From Novosphingobium aureum (lineage in GTDB: Bacteria; Pseudomonadota; Alphaproteobacteria; Sphingomonadales; Sphingomonadaceae), in the NCBI RefSeq assembly GCF_015865035.1, contig NZ_JADZGI010000001.1:1302001-1366000 (forward strand): a DNA stretch of 64,000 nucleotides, in the 5' to 3' direction. The notes under the pieces were generated by a model. The model saw only the letters and a list, made by a program, of their open reading frames with translations, was not told where the DNA came from and searched no databases. Within the stretch, counting starts at the first letter, position 1. Each line of letters opens with the position of its first letter. This document shows, piece after piece, positions 26,330 through 34,859 of this stretch. A program made the translations under genes and the position numbers.

Positions 26330-29188
26330 CTATTCGCTGCTGGTCATGGTTCCCCAGAAGGCGCGTTCGTCGGGGGCCTCGATCTTCGACTGGGTGGGCG
26401 TGCGCGGCTTGATGAAGTAACCGCAGCCCTCGCGCGTGCCGTCGCCTTCGGGCGAGAGTGCTGCATTGTCCCGGCCCCCGCATGGCGGCAGCTTCTCGTG
26501 TCCGGAATCGAACCCGCGCACCTCGCACCAGCCCGAAATGCGGGTGCTGGCATAGACGTTGCCGCGCTTGCCCTTGGTCGCGGGCCAGAACTTCGTGCCC
26601 TCGAACTTGAACCGCCCGTAGAGCACCGAGGAGCCATAGTTGTTCTGGCAATGGCTCGACAGGGCATTGGTCGCGGTCGTGGTCAGCAGGTCGGCGGCGT
26701 TCTCGAGCGAGGAGCGGCCGATGTCCCATTTCTGCGAGCCATCGACCAGCAGGCGGTTGACCCGCACGTACTTGGTCTGGCGCTTGAGGTCCGGGCGCAG
26801 GCGCTGCGCCGTCAGCGAAGACAGCGAAGCTGGCGCGCCGCCGCCGAAGCTGCGGTTCGACTCGTAGCCGGTCCCATTCGGCGCGAAGTTGGCGTGCAGC
26901 GCGCGCGCCTGCTTGGCGTAGCTGTCGCCAGTACCCTCGACCTGCTCGCACGAGACGCCGCTCACGTTCCAGCCATCGCTGGCGGTATCGCGTAAGGCAG
27001 CCTCGATCGAGCGCTTGCCTGCGCCGAAATCGGCACGGGCATCGCCGAGGGCGGGGCCGGTATCGGAGACGGTCTGGCTGACCGGGCCGAAGCGGAAGCC
27101 GTGCTTGGCGCGGGTCCCGCCGACACCGGTATAGTTGACGCTGCAGGTCATGGCGGCGTGATAGGTGACAGTGCTGGGCTTGGTCTGCGCCGCGGCTTGC
27201 GATGAGGCCTGCGAGGTAGATTGCGTGCGGGCCTGATCGACTGCGCCCTTGTCGTTGCTGGCAACCTTCGTCGGCGCGCCAGATGACGACGAACCGGAGC
27301 GGCTGGCACTCGCGCGTTTTGCGTTGCTCGGAGCGGTGCTGCTGGCCGTAGTGCTGCTTGAAGAGACGGTGGAGCGGCTCGGACGGGTACGCGCCTGGGC
27401 GGCAGCGAGGCGGCGGCGATAATCGTTGTTGTAAGCCTCTTCACGGCGCTTCTGCGCTTCGTATTGCGACGTGAACGCGGCGGCATTGCCCTTGAGGGCG
27501 GCCATCGTCTGCGCGAGCTGCTTGGCGCGGCGGTGCGATGCAGCCTGTTCGCGCAAGTAGGCCTGATGTTTGCGTTCGATGCGCTCGACTTCCTCGCGCG
27601 CGCGGCGGGCCTCGGCGACACGCTCGCGCTCGGCCTTCTGTGCGGCGAGGCGCTGGTTGTAGGCGCGCCCCTGTTCGAGCAGATCCTGCGGCGTGCTGCC
27701 CTTGGTATCGCGCAGGTCACTGCGCGCGCCCAGCTGGGCGAGCAGGCCGCGCGCCTGTTCGAGGCCGCTTTGCGAGAATGTCCGCGACTGTCCCGAGAAG
27801 CTCAGCCGGGCATTGCGACTGCGTTCGGCGACGGGAATGGCGGCATAGACCTCGTGCAGCAGGGTCCGGCCCTGCGGGTCACCGTATGCAAGATTGGTTT
27901 CGTTGAGAACCTGTTCGATCATCGACTTGTCCGCCGACATCAGCGCGAGCGCCATGAGATTGGTCGTCGGGGCGAGGTCGATCCGCTCGCGGCGCAGGAC
28001 CCCGCTCGCCGCGACGCGCGTGAGCAGCGCGGTGTTCGACATGGCGATGGCATTGGCGATCTCGGCATAAGTGTAGTCCTGTGAAGCCTGCGCTGCCGCC
28101 ATGCGTTCGAGCCGGGCCTGAAGCTCCGCGTATTGCGGATATTCGGCCAGCAGATCACGCCCGGTTCGGATCGGCAACGAGCGCTGACCGTAACTTTCCA
28201 GCGAGGCGCGGGCATCGAGATAGCCCAGTTCGAACAGGGACCAGATGAGCTCCGGATCGGCCTCGGCCTCGACCAGCATGTGCAGCGGCTGCACATCCGC
28301 GCCCGAAACCGAGCGCGCCGCGCGCCGTGCGGGTGCAAGAAAGGCGCGGGCATTTTCGTCCTGTTTGAGGAAGAAGATGTATTCGCGCACGAACTGGAAC
28401 ATCTTCCTGTCGCTGTAAGTGAAGTCGAGCGCGCCGCTGGCCAGTCCCATGAGGCAGGTGAAGTAGGCATCGCGCCGCTTCATGTCGGATCCGCCGGGGA
28501 CGAAGCCTGCGATGGTCTCGATGGTCGAGCCCTTGCCGATGCAGGTCTCGGTGCGCGCCGGGCGCGGATCGGCGGGGAAGGGCTTCTTGTCCTCGATGTC
28601 GACCATCGCCCACTTGTTGAAGCCACGCTGCTGCTGGGCATAGCAGCCCTTGCTCTTCGCCAGGCTTGCGCGAAGCGTTGCGGCGTGGGTTGCAGGCTCC
28701 GCGATCTTGCGCATGGCATCGTCGATGTCCTTGCCCATCGCTGCAAGGTCGACATCCTTGCTCCATTGCGAGCGCGGCTTCATGCCGGTGGTCCATGTCC
28801 CGTCAGGGCCGGCGCAGGCGTCGAAGCGCAGCTTGTAGCCTTCCTTGTAGTCGACGAAATAGACCAGAGCGCGGGTCTCGACCATATCGAGGGCAGGCGC
28901 ACCGGCTTCGCGGATCATGATGTCGCCACCGGCGATCTTCGAGAATTCCTCTTCGAGATAGGGCGTGCTGAAGCCCTCGGGTCTTTCGAAGACGACCGTG
29001 TAAGACTTTTCAGGCTTGCCATAGGGCTTGTCGTATAGCGCTTTGAACCGGGCCCTGAGTGCGTCGAACTGCTCCGTATCAGTGCGCTCCAGCGCGCTGG
29101 TGGCTGCTTCCTGCGCGTTAGCCGCATGCGGCAGCAGCGCCAGGCTTGCCACGCCCAGCGTCAGTATTGTCGTTCTGGCTGTCATCAA
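26330..29188 (-). CDS. Large secreted orphan protein with coiled coil and Cys-containing C-terminal domain
   Basis: This 952-residue protein has a clear signal peptide (cleavage after about Ala25, PHAANA/Q). Residues about 30-400 form a soluble domain of unknown family. About 405-480 shows ankyrin-like helical spacing (NLMALALMSADKSMIEQVLNE, then DPQGRTLLHEVYA). About 510-600 is a highly charged coiled coil (REEVERIERKHQAYLREQ). About 600-670 is a Ser/Thr/Ala-rich linker, and 672-952 is a Cys-containing terminal domain with MTCSVNYTGVGG and ISGWCEVRGFDSG. There is no membrane anchor or catalytic signature. It is probably periplasmic or exported and transcribed alone. I do not recognise a function. 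Confidence 0.8.
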   Translation of the reverse strand: MMTARTTILTLGVASLALLPHAANAQEAATSALERTDTEQFDALRARFKALYDKPYGKPEKSYTVVFERPEGFSTPYLEEEFSKIAGGDIMIREAGAPALDMVETRALVYFVDYKEGYKLRFDACAGPDGTWTTGMKPRSQWSKDVDLAAMGKDIDDAMRKIAEPATHAATLRASLAKSKGCYAQQQRGFNKWAMVDIEDKKPFPADPRPARTETCIGKGSTIETIAGFVPGGSDMKRRDAYFTCLMGLASGALDFTYSDRKMFQFVREYIFFLKQDENARAFLAPARRAARSVSGADVQPLHMLVEAEADPELIWSLFELGYLDARASLESYGQRSLPIRTGRDLLAEYPQYAELQARLERMAAAQASQDYTYAEIANAIAMSNTALLTRVAASGVLRRERIDLAPTTNLMALALMSADKSMIEQVLNETNLAYGDPQGRTLLHEVYAAIPVAERSRNARLSFSGQSRTFSQSGLEQARGLLAQLGARSDLRDTKGSTPQDLLEQGRAYNQRLAAQKAERERVAEARRAREEVERIERKHQAYLREQAASHRRAKQLAQTMAALKGNAAAFTSQYEAQKRREEAYNNDYRRRLAAAQARTRPSRSTVSSSSTTASSTAPSNAKRASASRSGSSSSGAPTKVASNDKGAVDQARTQSTSQASSQAAAQTKPSTVTYHAAMTCSVNYTGVGGTRAKHGFRFGPVSQTVSDTGPALGDARADFGAGKRSIEAALRDTASDGWNVSGVSCEQVEGTGDSYAKQARALHANFAPNGTGYESNRSFGGGAPASLSSLTAQRLRPDLKRQTKYVRVNRLLVDGSQKWDIGRSSLENAADLLTTTATNALSSHCQNNYGSSVLYGRFKFEGTKFWPATKGKRGNVYASTRISGWCEVRGFDSGHEKLPPCGGRDNAALSPEGDGTREGCGYFIKPRTPTQSKIEAPDERAFWGTMTSSE

Positions 29189-29296
29189 TCCCGCCCCTGT
29201 TGCTCGGGAGGGGAATAGTCATCGCCCAGTATCCCCGCCCGCTTCCGGTAATGCGGGTAGTAGTATGAACGATATTTAACCATGGCTGCAACCGTT

Positions 29297-29323
29297 TGAA
29301 GTCAAGTTTTTCAAGAAACTTCA
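29297..29323. promoter_or_regulatory. Inverted repeat upstream of the secreted orphan
   Basis: TGAAGT (29297-29302) and ACTTCA (29318-29323) flank an AT-rich spacer containing CAAGTTTTTCAAG. The site lies about 110 bases before the 952-residue gene in the gene-free gap 29189-29539. The rest of that 351-base gap contains the hairpin and hexamer repeat listed next and no convincing gene. Confidence 0.35.
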
Positions 29324-29440
29324 TTGGTTTCGTGCAGGAGACCACAAAGGTGTGATGACGCATTCACAGCCGGGAGCTCGCCTGACCGACGCCGGGACCG
29401 TCGATTACGCACCATGACCTCGAAAACGAATGAGCCCGAG

Positions 29441-29472
29441 CCCTCGGCCCTTTTTGGGAGATTGGCCGAGGG
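29441..29472 (-). terminator. Hairpin downstream of the arylsulfatase gene
   Basis: CCCTCGGCC (29441-29449) pairs with GGCCGAGGG (29464-29472) over a 14-base loop, about 70 bases after the arylsulfatase stop. On the minus strand no U tract follows directly, so it may act as an RNA-end stabiliser or a factor-assisted stop rather than a classical terminator. Confidence 0.4.
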
Positions 29473-29484
29473 CGACAGTCACGT

Positions 29485-29508
29485 GGTCCGGGTTCGGGTC
29501 CGGGTCCG
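29485..29508. repeat. Tandem hexamer repeat (GGTCCG, four copies)
   Basis: Four adjacent 6-base units read GGTCCG, GGTTCG, GGTCCG, GGTCCG, running into a G-rich stretch, just downstream of the arylsulfatase stop. The tract is not within a supported gene. Length variation by slippage is possible but would have no obvious coding effect. Confidence 0.7.
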
Positions 29509-29539
29509 GGGGGCGGCTTACGGGAATAGGCGCGGGCGC

Positions 29540-31138
29540 TTAGTTGGTCTGGGCGCTGTAGGCCTCGTCCATCATTGCATCGACGTCGAGATCGAAGCTC
29601 TTCTGGCGCGGGGGGAACTCCTTGAGCGTGGCCATGAACCGGGCGACCTGCTGTCCGGCCGGGCCCAATGTCCAGGAATGGTTCTCCTGCCATTCGTCGT
29701 AGCCGCGTGCCTCGTAGAAGCGTTCGAAGGGGTCCAGCTTGAGGTTGGTGATATAAGGGGTCACCATCTGCTGCTGAACGCCGTTGAACCACTTGTCCTG
29801 CTCCTTGAACAGGAACTTCCAGTCGCCGTATCGCAACCCGTGCAGGGTCGTTTCGGTGAAATAGTAGAACTCCTTGCGCTTCGTCGGTCCGCGCCCGGAG
29901 AGCAGCTCGGTCTGGTCGACCCCGTCGAGATGGACCTTGTAGCGGGTGCCGCCGATGGACTTGCCACCCTTGAGATCCTGCACCAGCGTAGGCTGGCCTA
30001 GCACCGACATGATCGTGGGGACCCAGTCCTCCATCGTCATGAACTCGCCGGTGGTGGTGCCTTCGGGAACATGGCCGGGCCACGAGACCATCATCGGCAC
30101 GCGAAAGCCGCCCTCGTAGCCGCCCACGCCCTTTTCGCCATGGAAGGGCTGGTTGCCGCCATCGGGCCACGAGTTGGAAGCTGCGCCGTTGTCGGTCGAG
30201 AACATGATCATGGTGTTGTCGGCAATGCCCAGCGCCTCGACGAGATCGAGCAACTGGCCGACCTGATCGTCGAGCTGCTGCATGCCATCGGAATAGAGCC
30301 CGTAGCCGGACACGCCGTCGTATTCGGGCGGCAGGTTGGTGCGGTAATGCATCCGGGTGGTGTTGTGCCACACGAAGAAGGGTTTGCCCGACTGTGCCGC
30401 ATCGGTGATGAAGCGCTTGGATTCGGTCAGGAATTCATCGTCGAGATGGCGCTGGCGTTCCTGCCCGAAGGGGCCCTTGTCCTCGATCCGCTGACCGCCC
30501 TTGCCGTCGGCCCAGCTATGGATGACGCCGCGCTGCTGGAAGGCGGGGTTCTCCTTGGGATAGTCGTATTGCTCGGGATATTCCCCGGCATTGAGGTGAT
30601 AGAGAATCCCCATGAACTCGTCGAAACCGTGAGCGGTGGGCAAGTGCTCGTCGCGGTCGCCGAGATGGTTCTTGCCGAACTGGCCGGTGGCATAACCAAG
30701 CGGCTTGAGCATTTCGGCGAGCGTCGGGTCCTCCTTTTGCAGACCAAGCTCGGAACCGGGCAGGCCGACCGTGCTGAGGCCGGTGCGGATCGGGTACTGG
30801 CCGGTAAGGAAGGCGGCGCGCCCGGCGGTGCACGAGGCCTGGGCATAGTGGTCCATGAACAGCATGCCCTTGGCGGCGATGCGGTCGATATTGGGCGTGT
30901 TGTGGCCCATCATCCCGCGATGGTAGGCGCTGATGTTCCACATCCCCACGTCGTCGCCCCAGATGACGAGGATGTTGGGGTGCCTGGACGTGCCTGCCTG
31001 CGCCCGCAGCGGGGTCGGGGCGGCGAGCGAGCCGATCACCGGCAGCGTGGCGGCAAGGCCGGTGCCGAGCAGGAGCTTGCGCCGGGTAAGATCGGTCTGG
31101 GCAGGGGAGGGGGCGGCAGGCGTCTTCACATCGTCCAT
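29540..31138 (-). CDS. Tat-exported arylsulfatase
   Basis: This 532-residue sulfatase is predicted to hydrolyse a sulfate ester in the periplasm. A twin-arginine signal (LTRRKLLLGTGLAATLPVIG, Arg19-Arg20) precedes the metal-binding IWGDDVGMWN. The formylglycine motif is SCTAGR, with Cys103 as the residue to be converted, so this is a Cys-type sulfatase needing a maturase. FGKNHLGD and FSTDNGA complete the metal and sulfate sites. Tat export fits folding and cofactor loading before export. It is followed by a hairpin and appears monocistronic. The natural substrate is unknown. Confidence 0.93.
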   Translation of the reverse strand: MDDVKTPAAPSPAQTDLTRRKLLLGTGLAATLPVIGSLAAPTPLRAQAGTSRHPNILVIWGDDVGMWNISAYHRGMMGHNTPNIDRIAAKGMLFMDHYAQASCTAGRAAFLTGQYPIRTGLSTVGLPGSELGLQKEDPTLAEMLKPLGYATGQFGKNHLGDRDEHLPTAHGFDEFMGILYHLNAGEYPEQYDYPKENPAFQQRGVIHSWADGKGGQRIEDKGPFGQERQRHLDDEFLTESKRFITDAAQSGKPFFVWHNTTRMHYRTNLPPEYDGVSGYGLYSDGMQQLDDQVGQLLDLVEALGIADNTMIMFSTDNGAASNSWPDGGNQPFHGEKGVGGYEGGFRVPMMVSWPGHVPEGTTTGEFMTMEDWVPTIMSVLGQPTLVQDLKGGKSIGGTRYKVHLDGVDQTELLSGRGPTKRKEFYYFTETTLHGLRYGDWKFLFKEQDKWFNGVQQQMVTPYITNLKLDPFERFYEARGYDEWQENHSWTLGPAGQQVARFMATLKEFPPRQKSFDLDVDAMMDEAYSAQTN

Positions 31139-31204
31139 GGGCAGCGTCCGGTCCTTGCAATCGAGAGGGTTCGCCTCGGCAGGATGCGGGACACACGGGT
31201 GAAG

Positions 31205-31230
31205 CCCTATCAGGGATTTCCCCGATAGGG
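31205..31230. promoter_or_regulatory. Long dyad upstream of the arylsulfatase gene
   Basis: CCCTATC (31205-31211) and GATAGGG (31224-31230) flank a nested GGGA/TCCC pair, giving about 11 paired bases with a single mismatch. It lies 67-92 bases upstream of the arylsulfatase start, a suitable place for an operator. The binding protein is unknown. Confidence 0.4.
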
Positions 31231-31268
31231 TCTCGGATTGCTACGGATGAAGGCGGCACGTGAAAACG

Positions 31269-31306
31269 AAAGGGCACGGTCGCCGGCATGGCGCACGTGC
31301 CCTTTT
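31269..31306 (-). terminator. Terminator downstream of the FadL-like gene
   Basis: AAAGGGCAC (31269-31277) pairs with GTGCCCTTT (31297-31305), with an inner CGCC/GGCG pair. On the minus strand the stem is followed by TCGTTTTCA. It lies 49 bases after the porin gene stop and separates it from the arylsulfatase unit. Confidence 0.7.
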
Positions 31307-31354
31307 GTTATGCCGTCGATGCCCCCCAGACCCTGCGGGCAGGGGGCGACGCGC

Positions 31355-32641
31355 CTAGAGAGTCAGTCCGAAGGACATGCCTACCGCGGTTTCGGCAAGG
31401 TAGACGTCGGCCTCGCCGCCGCCGAAGGCTGCCGGGATCGAGCCGGCACCGCGAACCGTCTGGCGCGGGGCGCGCATGACGTAGCCGGTGACTTCGGCAT
31501 TGTCGGCGAACTTCACCGTCGCGCCCAGCGTGTAGTGGCCGCGCACAACGCCCGGCGCGAACACGTTGAGCATGGTCTCGCCGCGCGGGACCGGGTTGTC
31601 AGAGTGCCCGTAGCCTGCGCGCAGGGTCAGCGCCTCGCTCGCGCGGTAGACGCCGCCGACCTTCCACACGTCGACGTCGCGCCAGCCGAAGCCGGGGCCG
31701 CCGTCGCCGCCGAAGGGCACGCCCTGGAACAGCGTGGCGATCGAGTTGCCGACCGCCTGTACATTAGAATACTCGATGCGCTTGTAGTCCGCGCCGAGCG
31801 TCAGCGCGGGCAGCGGCCTGACCGACAGGCCAGCGCCCCATGCGGCAGGAACGTCGAAGCTGCCACCTTGCGCGAAGAGCCCGGCATACTTGTCGAAACG
31901 GCCCGGCTTGATCTTGGACTGGTAGAATGCGCCGAGCTTCACCTTGTCGCCGAACGAGCCGAGGTAGCCGAGGCGAACGCCGATGCCTGCCGACCAGTCG
32001 GTACCGCGGTTGGTGAAGTTCGCCGGGTCCTGCGAATAGGCGGCGAAAGGCTGCGCGCCGGTCATCTCGAAGCCCTGGATCACCAGCACCGGCGACACGC
32101 CGAACGACTGGCCCTTCGCGACCTTGACCGCCACCGTGGGCGAGACCTGGATCTGGCTGAGATTGACGCCCGCCGACCCGGTGCCACCGAAGGCGGCGAA
32201 CGGGTTGGTCTTGTAATGGGTGTTCATCCCGCCGTTGCCGTTGATCGCGATGCCGACCGAGACCGACTCATTGAGCGGGCGCACGTAGCCGCCTTCGGGC
32301 AGGAGGAAGGGGTTGGCACCGTTGCCCGAGTAGTTACCATCGAGCCCGGCGCCGTTGCCCGCGATGCGCGCGCCGCGGTCTGGCACGAAGATCTCGAAGC
32401 CCACGTCCATGCGATGGCCCAGTTCGGTTGCTGCCGCCGGGTTCACCGCGATCGCGAGCGAGTCCTGCGGCATCGCGATCTCGACCCCGCCTGCGCCCTT
32501 GGCCTTGGCGCCGCTGCCGTTGAGGAAGTAGCCGTCGGTGGCATGGGCGGCGGGTGCCAGCGCAACCGTGGTGACGATGGCACCCGCAATGGCAGCGAGC
32601 GGCAGGCGGAGGCGCTCGGCGCCGGCGAAGACTTGTGGCAT
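31355..32641 (-). CDS. OmpP1/FadL/TodX-family outer-membrane transporter
   Basis: This 428-residue outer-membrane beta-barrel of the FadL family normally admits hydrophobic compounds such as long-chain fatty acids or aromatic hydrocarbons. A signal peptide (LPLAAIAGAIVTTVALAPAAHA) is followed by the FadL N-terminal hallmark TDGYFLNGSGAKAKGAGGVEIA, which includes the hatch-region start, and SLAIAVNPAA. The rest shows alternating strand patterns. The ATG at 32641 begins the signal peptide; an open frame runs further upstream without a plausible start. A terminator follows. Substrate cannot be assigned. Confidence 0.9.
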   Translation of the reverse strand: MPQVFAGAERLRLPLAAIAGAIVTTVALAPAAHATDGYFLNGSGAKAKGAGGVEIAMPQDSLAIAVNPAAATELGHRMDVGFEIFVPDRGARIAGNGAGLDGNYSGNGANPFLLPEGGYVRPLNESVSVGIAINGNGGMNTHYKTNPFAAFGGTGSAGVNLSQIQVSPTVAVKVAKGQSFGVSPVLVIQGFEMTGAQPFAAYSQDPANFTNRGTDWSAGIGVRLGYLGSFGDKVKLGAFYQSKIKPGRFDKYAGLFAQGGSFDVPAAWGAGLSVRPLPALTLGADYKRIEYSNVQAVGNSIATLFQGVPFGGDGGPGFGWRDVDVWKVGGVYRASEALTLRAGYGHSDNPVPRGETMLNVFAPGVVRGHYTLGATVKFADNAEVTGYVMRAPRQTVRGAGSIPAAFGGGEADVYLAETAVGMSFGLTL

Positions 32642-32816
32642 GATGTGGATGCGTCCCGAACTCTTGAATGTCAGCCGGGGCGTCGAACCTTGCCCGGCGT
32701 GTTGCATCCTGCATCTAGCGACTGAATCGCAAGGCGAAAGCGAGTTATCCTTGAGCGCGGGAAACTCCGGCTTGAGCCACGATGACCCGTATCGCGCGCC
32801 AGCGCGGTGCCGCACA

Positions 32817-33440
32817 TCACGCGTAGGCGTAGTCTCCGCCCGCCTTGAGCGCGCTTTGGTAGGCGGGCCGGGCGTGGACCTTTTCGAGCCACAGCCGGAT
32901 GTGCGGATAATCGTCGCCGAGCCCTGCGCGTGCGGCAGCGGCTTCGAGCGGGAAGCTCATCAGCACGTCGGCGGCGGTCATCTCGCCGCCCGCGAACCAG
33001 GGGTGCTGCGCGAGCTCGCTCTCGACGAAGCGCAAGTGCACCTCGATCATCGGGCGCAGCTTGCGGATGGCGAGCTTGCCCATGAGCGGGATTTTCGAGA
33101 GCACGAGCTGCAACAAGAGAACCGGCATCAGCGAGCCCTCCGCATAGTGCAGGAACTGGCGGTAGCGCAGCTTGCCCTGCTGGTCGCCGGGCGCGCCGAG
33201 CCTGCCGCCCGCCTTCTCGACGAGATATTCGGCTATGGCGCCGGTCTCGATCAGCGTCAGGCCCTCGTCCTCGATCACCGGCGACTTGCCCAGCGGATGG
33301 ACGCGCTTGAGCTCGGGCGGTGCCAGCATGGTCTTCGCATTGCGCTCGTAGCGGCGGACCTCGTAAGGCAGTTCCAGTTCCTCGAGCATCCACAGCACGC
33401 GCTGCGAGCGCGAATTCTCGAGATGGTGGACGGTGATCAC
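32817..33440 (-). CDS. Glutathione S-transferase family protein
   Basis: This 207-residue cytosolic GST-fold protein has an N-terminal thioredoxin-like domain (TVHHLENSRSQRVLWMLEEL, then GKSPVIEDEGLTLIETGAI) with a Ser-rich active-site start. A helical C-terminal domain follows (AGGEMTAADVLMSFPLEAA). The start is a GTG at 33440 with GAGGAGAG upstream. It is divergent from egtB across 156 bases that hold a perfect inverted repeat. It may handle electrophiles; its physical link to ergothioneine genes suggests a shared thiol or oxidative-stress theme, which is inference. Confidence 0.9.
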   Translation of the reverse strand: MITVHHLENSRSQRVLWMLEELELPYEVRRYERNAKTMLAPPELKRVHPLGKSPVIEDEGLTLIETGAIAEYLVEKAGGRLGAPGDQQGKLRYRQFLHYAEGSLMPVLLLQLVLSKIPLMGKLAIRKLRPMIEVHLRFVESELAQHPWFAGGEMTAADVLMSFPLEAAAARAGLGDDYPHIRLWLEKVHARPAYQSALKAGGDYAYA

Positions 33441-33467
33441 AGGCTCTCTCCTCGTGTTGGTTTGAGA

Positions 33468-33491
33468 CTGCAACGCGCAAGCCGGTTGCAG
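33468..33491. promoter_or_regulatory. Inverted repeat CTGCAAC-N10-GTTGCAG between GST and egtB
   Basis: There is a perfect 7-bp dyad with arms at 33468-33474 and 33485-33491, spaced 10 bases and about 28 bases before the GST start. The half-site core TTGCAAC recurs near the egtB start codon at about 33603. It is placed to control either or both divergent genes. No regulator gene is adjacent. Confidence 0.5.
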
Positions 33492-33596
33492 GCTGCGCGA
33501 ACTCGTCTGGTCCGCTGCGATACTCGGCTCGTCGCGGCAGGAGAACGTCTGCCGGTTAAGCCGGGACCTGCAGGCGGGGCAAGCCGTTGTCGGGAC

Positions 33597-34856
33597 ATGC
33601 AACTTGCAACAGACCGGGAGAGGGCGCCACAGCCCTGCACGCTCGCCGAGCGTTTCGCGCAGATTCGCGCGCAAAGCGTGCGGCTCGTCGAGCCACTCAG
33701 CGACGCCGACGCGACCATCCAGTCGATGCCCGACGCCTCGCCCGCCAAGTGGCACCTGGCGCACACTACCTGGTTCTTCGAGACCTTCGTGCTGCGCGAC
33801 CACATGAGCGGCTATCGCCTGTTCGACGCCGACTGGCCGTTCCTGTTCAATTCCTATTACGAGGCCGAGGGGCCGCGTCACGCCCGGCCCAGTCGCGGAA
33901 TGCTCTCGCGCCCTGCGCTCGACGCGGTCATGGCCTATCGTGCCTACGTCGATGCGGCCATGTACGGGTTGCTCGAGCAGGGGCGCGATCCCTCGGGGCG
34001 CGTGGCGCAGCTTGTCGAGCTGGGGCTCAACCACGAACAGCAGCACCAGGAGCTCCTGCTCACGGACATCAAGCACGCGCTCGCGCAGAACCCGCTTGGC
34101 CCGACATATGCCAGTGGTTGTCAGGAGAGCGAGGCGCTCGCGGTGCTCAATGCCTGGCATGGGCACCCCGGCGGAATTGCCATTGTCGGACATGACGGCA
34201 CCGGGTTCGCCTTCGACAACGAAGGTCCCGCTCATCGTGTGCTGGTGGAGCCTTTCGCGCTCTCGGCGGCGCTCGTTACCAACCGCGAGTGGCAGGCCTT
34301 CATCGACGATGGCGGTTATCACGATCCGGGCCCATGGCTCTCCGACGGCTGGGCATGGGTCAACGAGAACGCCATCGAGGCACCGATGTACTGGCGCGGC
34401 GAGGAGGCCTTCACCCTTGGCGGCTGGAAGGAGCGTCACCCCGACGCGCCGGTTGGCCATATCTCGTTCTACGAGGCCGATGCCTTCGCCACCTGGGCGG
34501 GGGCACGCCTGCCGACCGAATTCGAGTGGGAAACCATCGCCGGCGATCACGATCCTGCGGGCGGTAACCAGCTCGATGCCGATACCCGGCTCGGTTCGGT
34601 CAATCCCACCGGCGCACCCGGGCTTTTCGGCGATTGCTGGCAATGGACCCGTTCGGCCTATCTGCCTTATCCGCACTACCAGCCCGCCGAGGGCGCGGTG
34701 GGCGAGTACAACGGCAAGTTCATGTCGGGCCAGTGCGTGCTCAAGGGCGCGAGCTGCGCGACACCGCGCGGGCATTCGCGGCGCACATACCGCAACTTCT
34801 TCCACCCCCACCAACGCTGGCAGTTCACCGGGCTGAGGCTGGCAAAGGATAGCTGA
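33597..34856 (+). CDS. egtB: Ergothioneine biosynthesis sulfoxide synthase EgtB
   Basis: This 419-residue iron enzyme joins oxidised sulfur from cysteine or gamma-glutamylcysteine to the imidazole of hercynine. It has an N-terminal DinB-like helical domain with iron-ligand histidines in KWHLAHTTWFFE and NHEQQHQE. The C-terminal formylglycine-generating-enzyme-like domain contains WLSDGWAWVNE, LPTEFEWE, FGDCWQWTRS and GHSRRTYRNFF. The ATG at 33597 gives a normal length; its ribosome site is weak. egtD starts 3 bases after the stop. No egtA, egtC or egtE is in the window. Confidence 0.95.
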   Translation: MQLATDRERAPQPCTLAERFAQIRAQSVRLVEPLSDADATIQSMPDASPAKWHLAHTTWFFETFVLRDHMSGYRLFDADWPFLFNSYYEAEGPRHARPSRGMLSRPALDAVMAYRAYVDAAMYGLLEQGRDPSGRVAQLVELGLNHEQQHQELLLTDIKHALAQNPLGPTYASGCQESEALAVLNAWHGHPGGIAIVGHDGTGFAFDNEGPAHRVLVEPFALSAALVTNREWQAFIDDGGYHDPGPWLSDGWAWVNENAIEAPMYWRGEEAFTLGGWKERHPDAPVGHISFYEADAFATWAGARLPTEFEWETIAGDHDPAGGNQLDADTRLGSVNPTGAPGLFGDCWQWTRSAYLPYPHYQPAEGAVGEYNGKFMSGQCVLKGASCATPRGHSRRTYRNFFHPHQRWQFTGLRLAKDS

Positions 34857-34859
34857 ACG

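Noticed and set aside
29485..29511. G-rich hexamer tract as a G-quadruplex or phase-variable coding repeat
   Set aside because: G runs are mostly two or three long with short gaps and lie outside any gene, so neither reading is supported.
33597..34856. EgtB's FGE-like domain as the maturase of the nearby arylsulfatase
   Set aside because: The DinB-like iron domain and the coupled egtD show this is EgtB. The fold is shared with FGE, but the function is different.
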